Positions 57,748 to 64,000 of a DNA stretch of 64,000 nt are shown one piece after another. The notes beneath the pieces are model-generated. The model saw only the letters and a program-made list of their open reading frames with translations, made no database searches and was not told where the DNA came from. A program made the position numbers and the translations under genes. Position 1 is the stretch's first letter. Each line of letters starts with the position of its first letter. Source of the stretch: Georgenia thermotolerans (lineage in GTDB: Bacteria > Actinomycetota > Actinomycetes > Actinomycetales > Actinomycetaceae); NCBI RefSeq assembly GCF_009193185.1, contig NZ_VUKF01000016.1, positions 1 to 64,000 of the forward strand, read 5' to 3'.

Positions 57748-58222
57748 TCACTGTAGTGGTCGTGGGGTGCCGGTGGCGGTTCGCCGGAGGGTGTCGGTGG
57801 CGGCCTGGTGGGCGCGGAGGCGGTAGGACTCGCCGTCGAGGTTGAGGACCACGGAGCGGTGCAGGAGCCGGTCGAGCATCGCGGCGGCGACGTGGTGTCG
57901 CCGAGGACCTCGCCCCAGGACGCCACGCCCCGGTTGGTGGTCAGGATGATCAGGTCTTCAGGTACCGCTGGGAGACGACCTGGAAGAGCGCGGAGGCGGC
58001 CTCAGCGGGCAGGGGCAGGTAGCCGAGCTCGTCGATCACGAGCAGGGTGGGGCCGGCGAAGAAGCGCATGGTGTAGGCCCAGCGGCCCTCGATCGCGGCC
58101 TTGTGGCAGCGGGCGGCCAGGTCCGCGGCGGTGGTGAAGTAGGTGCGGTAGCCCGCCTCGGCGGCCTTGCGGGCCAGCCCGACGGCCAGGTGGGTCTTGC
58201 CGCCCCCGGGTGGGCCGATGTG
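57748..58222 (-). pseudogene. IS21-family helper ATPase istB, broken remnant
   Basis: Leftward reading gives IstB from its Walker A onward: HIGPPGGGKTHLAVGLARKAAEAGYRTYFTTAADLAARCH, then LLVIDELGYLPLPAEAASALFQVVSQRYLKT. A frameshift follows, then LTTNRGVASWGEVLGDT, a second frameshift, and VAAAMLDRLLHRSVVLNLDGESYRLR to the natural end. The N-terminal part is missing because the IS30-like fragment lies at 58222. No istA is present. Confidence 0.85.
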
Positions 58223-58253
58223 AACCGTCCTGGGTTCCCTGGAGGGTGCTGAT

Positions 58254-58943
58254 CTAGGGGCGATCGGAGATCAGGACCATGTCGGGGATCTGACCACGCT
58301 GGGCGGTGGGCCGCCGCCCGCGGGGCCTGCGCGCCGCGCGGCCGGTGCGCAAGCAGGTGTGCAGATCCTTGCGCAGGGCCCCACGGCCCTGGACGAAGAC
58401 GGACTGGTAGATCGCCTCGTAGCTGATGCGCATGGACTCATCGTCGGGGAAGTCGGTCCGCAGCCGCCTCGCGATTTGCTGCGGGCTCCAGCCCTGCCGC
58501 AGCTTGGCCTCGACGTAGGCGCGCAAGGCCGGGTTGGTGGCGAGCTTGGCCGCCTTGGGCCGCCGAGCCCGCTCGTCGGCCTTGGCCTGGGCCAGGTGCG
58601 CCCGGTAGGGGTGCGGGTGCCGGGCGGCGCGGTTGCGAGCCAGCCGCCGGCTGATCGTGCTGGGCGAGCGTCCCAGCGCGCGGGCGATCTGGCGCGCCCC
58701 CTCGCTCGCGGCGCGCCGCACCGCGATGTCGTCACGTTCGTGCACGGACAGGCGCCGGCCCGTGGGCTCGCCGAGGATTAACGGACACACCCCGCCAGCC
58801 TCGGCGAGCCACCTACAGGCACAGGCCTTCGACACGCCACCGGCCGCCGCGGCCGACTCGATCGTCCAGTCCCCGGCCCTCATCGCCCGCCACAACGCCC
58901 TGCGCCCCGGCACCCACACCATCGGACGCGGCACCCGCACCAC
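58254..58943 (-). pseudogene. IS30-family transposase, C-terminally truncated
   Basis: 229 residues of an IS30 transposase. The helix-turn-helix domain is RLSVHERDDIAVRRAASEGARQIARALGRSPSTISRRLARNRA, and the following linker is WSPQQIARRLRTDFPDDESMRISYEAIYQSVFVQGRGAL. The frame stops after DMVLISDRP, before the DDE integrase core. The usual length is around 400 residues, so it is inactive. It lies directly against the istB remnant, one element having landed in or recombined with the other. Confidence 0.88.
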
Positions 58944-59000
58944 CTCTTCTCATCGAGGTGTTGCGACGACCACCTGAAATCGCCCAGGAACTCCGAGTCC

Positions 59001-60119
59001 TCACCCCGATGCGGCGACCGTCGGCAGTTCGCGGTGGATCGGGGTGTCGATGTCACGGAGCGGCCGGCCGGTGCCGCCCCACCGAGCGGCGACAATCTCG
59101 GCGGCGATGGACACCGCCGTCTCCTCGGGGGTGTGCGCGCCGAGGTCCAGGCCGATCGGGGAGCGCAGCCGCGCCAGCTGCTCGTCGGTGATCCCCCGTT
59201 GTCGGAGCTTGGCGTCGCGGTCGTCGTGCGTCCGCCGGCTGCCCATCACCCCGATGTACGCGGCCGGCCCATTCAGCGCCTCCACGAGCAGCGGGATGTC
59301 GAACTTGGGGTCGTGGGTGAGCACACACAGCACTGTGCGCTCGTCCACCTCGCTCGAGCGCAGGTACTCGTGCGGCCACCGCACGACGATCTCGTCGACC
59401 TCCGGGAACCGGGCCCGCGTGGCGAAGACCGGGCGGGCGTCGCACACCGTCACGTGATAGCCGAGAAAGGCACCGACCCGGGCCACCGCGGCGGCGAAGT
59501 CGATCGCCCCGAAGACGACCATCCGCGGCGCGGGTGCGAAGGACTCCACGAACACCGACAGCTCGTCCATGCGCCGCTCGCCGTGGGTACCGAGGTGCAC
59601 CATCTGGTTGCGGCCGTGCTCGAGCAGGCCGCTGGCCGCGTCCACGATCGCCGCATCCAGCCGCTCGTTCCCCGTGCCGCCCCGAGCCTCGCCGTCAACG
59701 AGGAGCACGTGGCGGCCCACCAGCCCCTGCTCCTGCGCACTCATCACGGTGGCCAGTGCCGTCGGCCGCTTGGCGTCGACGGCGGTGAGCAGGTCGGCCA
59801 GGTGCTCGGGGGTGGCCGGGTCGACGCGCTGGGCGAACAGCTCGATCGTCCCCCCGCACGTCAGGCCCACCTCGAACGCATCGTCGTCGCTGACGCCGTA
59901 CCTGACGAGCTGCGGCTCGCCGCTCTCGAGAACCTCGCGGCAAACCTCGTAGACGGCGCCCTCCACGCATCCACCCGAGACGCTGCCCACCGCGTCGCCG
60001 GCCGCGTTGACGGCCATGGCGGCGCCGGGGCCGCGTGGAGAGGACTTCCAGGTCCGCACCACGGTCGCGACGGCGAAGGGGGCGGTCCAGGACCGGATAC
60101 TCTCGAGAATGTCACGCAA
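59001..60119 (-). CDS. xdhC: XdhC/CoxI-family molybdoenzyme maturation factor
   Basis: A 372-residue protein. The N-terminal XdhC_CoxI domain is AVATVVRTWKSSPRGPGAAMAVNAAGDAVGSVSGGCVEGAVYEVC, with the SGGCVE motif, followed by YGVSDDDAFEVGLTCGGTIELF. The C-terminal Rossmann domain is RMVVFGAIDFAAAVARVGAFLGYHVTVCDARPVFA. It inserts or sulfurates molybdenum cofactor for xanthine dehydrogenase/CO dehydrogenase-type enzymes. No ATG or GTG fits; TTG 60119, 9 nt after AAAGGAG, gives the correct N-terminus. It overlaps the upstream nucleotidyltransferase by 8 nt. Confidence 0.9.
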   Translation of the reverse strand: MRDILESIRSWTAPFAVATVVRTWKSSPRGPGAAMAVNAAGDAVGSVSGGCVEGAVYEVCREVLESGEPQLVRYGVSDDDAFEVGLTCGGTIELFAQRVDPATPEHLADLLTAVDAKRPTALATVMSAQEQGLVGRHVLLVDGEARGGTGNERLDAAIVDAASGLLEHGRNQMVHLGTHGERRMDELSVFVESFAPAPRMVVFGAIDFAAAVARVGAFLGYHVTVCDARPVFATRARFPEVDEIVVRWPHEYLRSSEVDERTVLCVLTHDPKFDIPLLVEALNGPAAYIGVMGSRRTHDDRDAKLRQRGITDEQLARLRSPIGLDLGAHTPEETAVSIAAEIVAARWGGTGRPLRDIDTPIHRELPTVAASG

Positions 60120-60708
60120 GTCGGTCGTCTCCTTTCTCGGTGCCGGGCACGGGTCGGCGGACGGGATGGGTCGGGCGACCAGTGACGGGCGCCGGCGGGG
60201 TGTCGATGTCCTGGCCCGTCGCCAGGTCCGCGCACTCGACGACAAGGTGGTCGTGCTTGCGTAGGTAAGGACCGGCGCCGTCGTCGTCCGTGAGAGAGGC
60301 GAGCAGCGGGGCCAGGTGCGCCTGCGGCAGGACGACGGGGTGTCCCGGGCGGCCCTCGAAGACGGCCCTGGCAAGCTGATCACCGGCCGCGGCGACGACG
60401 TCCGGGCCGACATCGGGGCAGTCCACCACGTGCACCACCACCCGCTCCGCACCAGGGCCGACGGCGCGAAGCCCGGTCCGTAGCGAGGCGCCGACTCCTC
60501 GCTGCCAGCCAGCACAGTGGAGTTCCGTCGCGCCAGTGGGTAGGTCTGGGCGGGCGGCCCCGGTGACCACGCGGACCGCGGAGCACCCGCCGTCGCGCAG
60601 GGACGCCACCGCACGCTCGAGCCAACCCGGCACAAGTATCTTGGGCATGCCGTACCGGCTCCCGGCGCCCGCGGCGAGGACGAGCCCCGCACTGTCCGCG
60701 ATGACCAT
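60112..60708 (-). CDS. MocA-like nucleotidyltransferase (molybdenum cofactor cytidylyltransferase type)
   Basis: A 198-residue NTP transferase. The nucleotide-binding start SAGLVLAAGAGSRYGMPKILV follows the LAAGxSxRMGxPK pattern. VVHVVDCPDVGPDVV and PGHPVVLPQAHLAPLLASLTDDDGAGPYLR match MocA/MobA-like proteins. It likely adds CMP to molybdopterin for the XdhC-dependent enzyme. It is a little shorter than typical MocA. GGAGGGA precedes the ATG. It forms one operon with xdhC and is divergent from moaA. Confidence 0.85.
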   Translation of the reverse strand: MVIADSAGLVLAAGAGSRYGMPKILVPGWLERAVASLRDGGCSAVRVVTGAARPDLPTGATELHCAGWQRGVGASLRTGLRAVGPGAERVVVHVVDCPDVGPDVVAAAGDQLARAVFEGRPGHPVVLPQAHLAPLLASLTDDDGAGPYLRKHDHLVVECADLATGQDIDTPPAPVTGRPTHPVRRPVPGTEKGDDRLA

Positions 60709-60794
60709 GGTCCCTCCTCCAGCGCTGGTAAAGGGGGCGGGGCAAGTTGTGTATCGGGCTACAGTCTCACGAAACGATCTATCACACTTGAACG

Positions 60795-61875
60795 ATGTCT
60801 CGAGCGGAACGGATGATTGCGATGACGGTGTCGCAGGAACAGCCGGGCGGCCTCTCGCCGGACCGGCTCCGTCGGTCGCTGCGCGACCTTCGGATCTCGG
60901 TCACCGACCGGTGCAACTTCCGGTGCGTGTACTGCACGCCGAAGGAGGTCTTCGGCCGCGACTACGCCTTCCTGCCCCGAGCCGAGATCCTCACGTTCGA
61001 GGAGATCACCCGGGTGGCCCGGGTGGCCGTGGCGCACGGGGTGCAGAAGTTGCGCTTGACTGGAGGGGAGCCGCTGCTGCGGCGCGGGATCGAGGATCTG
61101 GTAGCCGCCCTTGCCGCGCTGCGCACTCCAGACGGCCGCTCGGTGGACATTGCGCTGACCACCAACGGCTCGGCGTTGCCGGTCAAGGCGCGAGCTTTGA
61201 AGGACGCCGGCCTCACTCGGGTCAGCGTCTCCCTCGACTCTCTCGACCCTGTCCGGTTCGCCGCCATGAACGACGTTGGCTTCTCTGTCGAGCGGGTGCT
61301 GCGTGGCATCGAGGCTGCGCAGGAGGCCGGGCTTGGACCGGTCAAGGTCAACATGGTCGTCAAGCGCGGCACCAACGAGGCGGACGTCGTCCCCATGGAC
61401 CCGCCACTTCCAAGGCACGGGCGTGGTGGTGCGGTTCATCGAGTTCATGGACGTTGGCGTCACGAATGGCTGGCGGATGGAGGAGGTGCTGCCCTCGGCG
61501 CAAGTACTCGCACGAATCAACGCCGAGTTGCCGCTTCAGCCGGTCGCCCCCGCCTATCGGGGCGAGACAGCCGCCAGGTGGCGTTATCGCGATGGGTCTG
61601 GCGAGATCGGTGTCATCTCCTCGGTGACCGGCGCGTTCTGCGGGAATTGCACCCGCGCGCGGCTGTCCACGGACGGCAAGCTCTTCACCTGCCTGTTCGC
61701 TGCCGACGGCTATGACCTTCGCGACTTGCTGCGCGACCCGGCAAAAGATGATGACGACCTCGCCGCCGCGCTGGGCGACGTCTGGAGCATCCGGGCCGAC
61801 CGGTACTCCGAGTTGCGCTCCCAGTTCGGCGAACGGCCCGCCAATCGCATCGAGATGTCTTACATCGGTGGCTGA
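60795..61875 (+). pseudogene. moaA: GTP 3',8-cyclase MoaA with a single-base frameshift
   Basis: The first part (to about 61398) is MoaA with the radical-SAM cluster CNFRCVYC and LRLTGGEPLLRRGIEDLV. The family sequence then continues in the next frame as [18 protein letters not shown] through the second cluster motif [20 protein letters not shown] to the terminal GG. Removing the A at 61399 from ATGGACCCGCCAC restores the expected PMARHFQGTG. Apart from this one base the gene looks intact, so it is either a very young pseudogene or a sequencing error. Possible starts are ATG 60795, 60813 and 60822. Role: first step of molybdopterin synthesis. Confidence 0.88.
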
Positions 61876-62580
61876 CTGAGCCATATTCCTGCCACTCCGC
61901 ACTTGTTAGCTATGACTCGCGTGGTAACCGGTGTTGGCTGGGCTGTCGTGAAGTAAGTGAATCCCCTCTCGAACTCTGAGTCCCAGAGGTGCGGGGCCTC
62001 CAAATCACCGCCGGCAAAAGACGCGCGCCCGCCAAGTGCGGGCAAGCTGCGCCCGGCACCCTGGCGACCCCGGTCACCATGACCGGTGGGTCGCAGTCCT
62101 CGCCGGCCAGTCACTTGCCGGGCTGATCCACTTCCTTTCCCGTCCACCCCTTCGCCAACCCGTGCCCCCGAGTCAGCGGTAACACGTCTTCGCGCACGGC
62201 GTGAGCACCCACGCCATCACGCCCCGCCGCGGAATCGCGCTCGCGGACGCACTAGCGCAGCCAACTAGCGGCGCCCACGTCGCACGAGGAGAACCACAAG
62301 CGCGGCGAGACTAGCGAGAAGGGCAGCGTTCAAGAGTCCCTAGGCTAAGAACCGTTCACTCTTCGACCGCCGAAACCGTTCAGTTTTCGAGCGCCGTCGA
62401 CAGCGGCTCATCCATCCCGGTTTCGTTCCGTCTTCCGCCTCGCCCGATGCTGTTCATCGGCGTGAGGGCATCGATGGAACAGTACAGTGACGGACGTCTG
62501 CACAGAGGCTTCAACTGCGTATGCCGCTTCTGCTCTAGCGCCGGGGATCAGTACCAGTACGCCGAAGACGCAACGAGTGC
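61876..62580. other. Intergenic region, no gene seen
   Basis: About 700 nt without a supportable coding frame on either strand. It includes the 23-nt direct repeat listed at 62350-62396. The rest shows no family resemblance I can name. Confidence 0.5.
62350..62396. repeat. Two-copy 23-nt direct repeat
   Basis: AACCGTTCACTCTTCGACCG.. at 62350-62372 and AACCGTTCAGTTTTCGAGCG.. at 62374-62396 agree at 20 of 23 positions with a 24-nt period. No gene nearby explains it; it could be a protein-binding site or an IS footprint. Confidence 0.65.
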
Positions 62581-62829
62581 CTACTTTTCCGCCATCGCAT
62601 TTGCCATGCGGTTCCGTACTTCGTCGGGACTCAGAGGCTCCGCTGTGCGGATCGTCACATGCGCGTCAAGCCCGTATCGAGTGCTGACGGTGTCTAGGTT
62701 CTCGCCGATGTGCTCGGCGAGTTCGCGCAGAGTCCCTGTCCAGGCGGGCCAGTCGGAGCCAAGGCGGGGCAGTCGGGGAGACCTTGTGAGGCGGTCTAGG
62801 CGGCTACGCTGTTCGGCGGTGAGGTCCAT
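62581..62829 (-). CDS. Small hypothetical protein
   Basis: An 82-residue acidic, helical frame (DLTAEQRSRLDRLTRSPRLPRLGSDWPAWTGTLRELAEHIGENLDTVSTRYGLDAHVTIRTAEPLSPDEVRNRMANAMAEK). Composition and amphipathic spacing look protein-like, and the end LSPDEVRNRMANAMA resembles the C-terminus of small toxin-antitoxin-type or regulatory proteins, but I recognise no family. The ATG 62829 has a weak ribosome binding site; the frame stays open 24 codons farther upstream. It lies against the IS1380 end. Confidence 0.4.
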   Translation of the reverse strand: MDLTAEQRSRLDRLTRSPRLPRLGSDWPAWTGTLRELAEHIGENLDTVSTRYGLDAHVTIRTAEPLSPDEVRNRMANAMAEK

Positions 62830-62912
62830 GGTTGTCAGCGTGGACCCGCCCGAACTCTGAACACGGGAGGCAGCCGTTGGGCGTGTCCCGTTGACCCTCA
62901 ACCGGATAGGGG

Positions 62913-63999
62913 CTTAGCCCCGATCCACCGATGAAGCGGGGTCGGTGGCCTGATTTCGGGCGAGGTGGTCTTGAGGGCATGAGGCAGCCGCGGTCTGACC
63001 GGCTTTTCCACTGGGTTCCTTCTCGTGTGGACGGGGACTGACGGTCAGGCGATCGCGGTGACTGCTCGAGGGAAGAGCGGTCGTAGAGGGTCGGCCAGGC
63101 GGTTTGCCAGCGCCAGCCGGTGGGCAGGTGCAGGCGTAGGCGCCTGGCGGAGGTCGCGATCCGGGCTGGGACGGGCGACGAGCTTGCGGCGGATTGTCGC
63201 GGTGGTCGCCCGGGCTAGTGTCCGCGCCTTGGTTAGGGTGGCGGCGGCGCGGGTGAGGTTGAAGGCCATGACGGCACAGACAAACCAGGCGGCACCTTTG
63301 CGCAGCCGCTGGGCGGCGATCACCGGCGCGATCTGGTCGGTGGAGACCGTGGCGAGCAGGGCGTTCAGGCCCCGGACCCCGGAGTAGCCGAAGCCCGCGC
63401 CCTGCTTGGCGTAGCCGTGGACATCGACGATGGTGTCGTCGATGTCGACCATCACCGTCCTGGTGTCCCGCGGTCCGCCGAGGAGCCCGGTGGTCTCAGC
63501 CAGGTGCCGCAGGAACCGTGAGGCGATGGCGTCTGCCTGGTGGACGTGGCCGAAGGTGAAGGCGCGCAGGAACTGCCCCAGCCTGGAGGGGCGTAGGCGC
63601 CGGCGAAGACCTTGCCCATCCCGCCGTGGCGCAGCAGGCCCATGTCCTCGATGCTGTCGGCGCCGGCGGCCATGCCGGCTACCAGCGAGGAGAGCTTCAA
63701 CCCGGCGTTGGCGCCCTTGTCCGTCGGCGCGCTCAGGTGCTCATCACCCAGCTCGGCCAGCCCCGCACAGCGGGCCAAGCCCATCACCGGCACCAGTCCG
63801 ACCGCCGACACGAGGTTGGGCTCATCGAAGACCGGGGAGACGACGGGTCGGGTGTGAGAGAGTTGCATCTCGAGATGCCCTTCTTTGACTGCCGATACGG
63901 ATTCTAAGAAAGTCGTATCTTCCCAGGTCAGGTCAGGAGGGCATCCTCGCTTTCCCGCGCCTACCCACAGCCCCGGCCCATCGGTGGATTGAGGCTGAG
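62913..63999 (-). mobile_element. IS1380-family element, internally deleted, both ends present
   Basis: Terminal inverted repeats can be matched: CTTAGCCCCGATCCACCGATG at the left (62913-62933), and the complement of 63979-63999 reads CTCAGCC..ATCCACCGATG, 17 of 21 identical. The transposase between them is broken. At about 1.09 kb it is much shorter than a full IS1380 (around 1.7 kb). Confidence 0.8.
63045..63868 (-). pseudogene. IS1380-family transposase, frameshifted and internally deleted
   Basis: From ATG 63868 the frame starts like IS1380 transposases (VFDEPNLVSAVGLVPVMGLARCAGLAELGDEHLS, later GADSIEDMGLLRHGGM). It loses one base near 63593 and continues in another frame as RLGQFLRAFTFGHVHQADAIASRFLRHLA and VMVDIDDTIVDVHGYAKQGAGFGYSG, with the first catalytic Asp region. 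After VIAAQRLRKGA it jumps directly to the C-terminal AWFVCAVMAFNLTRAA (around 63290). Roughly 200 central residues with the remaining catalytic acids are gone. Confidence 0.85.
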
Positions 64000-64000
64000 T

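Overview
The window is very GC-rich and reads as a chromosomal segment of a high-GC Gram-positive actinobacterium. Mycothiol synthase (mshD), a GlnR-type regulator, a MutT1-type Nudix/phosphatase next to ppk, GTG starts, ATGA/GTGA start-stop overlaps and two-copy 11-nt PHO boxes all point there. A Micrococcales relative such as the Georgenia/Cellulomonas group is my inference; no 16S is present.

Region 1 (about 0.2-18.9 kb) is core chromosome. It holds a GlsB-like membrane protein, a GH15 trehalase/glucoamylase, two DHA2-type MFS exporters flanking a HerA-like ATPase, a PH-domain protein, tRNA-Lys, a NarL-type two-component pair, an acyl-CoA dehydrogenase, mshD, ppk1 and mutT1. Region 2 (19.0-27.5 kb) is a phosphate/nitrogen block: two tandem pstS genes, each behind its own PHO box and -10 element, then pstC-pstA-pstB, a convergent Pit transporter with its DUF47 partner, and glnR. 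The second pstS has no in-frame start codon downstream of its predicted promoter.

Region 3 (27.8-37.9 kb) is housekeeping: a nitrobindin-like protein, a YgfZ-like protein overlapping a FUSC exporter, a Rieske Tat-lipoprotein bracketed by 19-nt repeat arrays in opposite orientation, dtd, a macrodomain protein, clpC, a class-I amidotransferase and a CsbD stress protein. Region 4 (38.1-45.4 kb) is a methylcitrate-cycle operon (GntR regulator, prpD, prpB, prpC) followed by pyruvate phosphate dikinase. Propionyl-CoA would be turned into pyruvate and the pyruvate into PEP.

Region 5 (45.75-57.24 kb) looks like an acquired island. It is visibly richer in A/T and lies between two 38-nt direct repeats (36/38 identical) that look like tRNA 3' ends. 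It holds a LacI regulator and a ribokinase-like kinase with matching palindromic operators, then an ABC-permease-hydrolase operon: ATPase, lipoprotein, fused double permease, a creatinase-like M24 protein that has lost most metal ligands, and a gamma-glutamyl hydrolase-like amidotransferase. A PF07090-type protein follows, and the right end has IS and fadB2 debris.

Region 6 (57.2-64 kb) is a mobile-element graveyard: an istB remnant, a truncated IS30 transposase and an internally deleted IS1380 with both ends. Within it sit molybdenum-enzyme genes: xdhC, a MocA-like nucleotidyltransferase, and a moaA carrying a single-base frameshift. I found no CRISPR array, rRNA, prophage or integrase. The best candidates for something undescribed are the island operon (46.1-54.6 kb) and the inverted 19-nt arrays around the Rieske gene.
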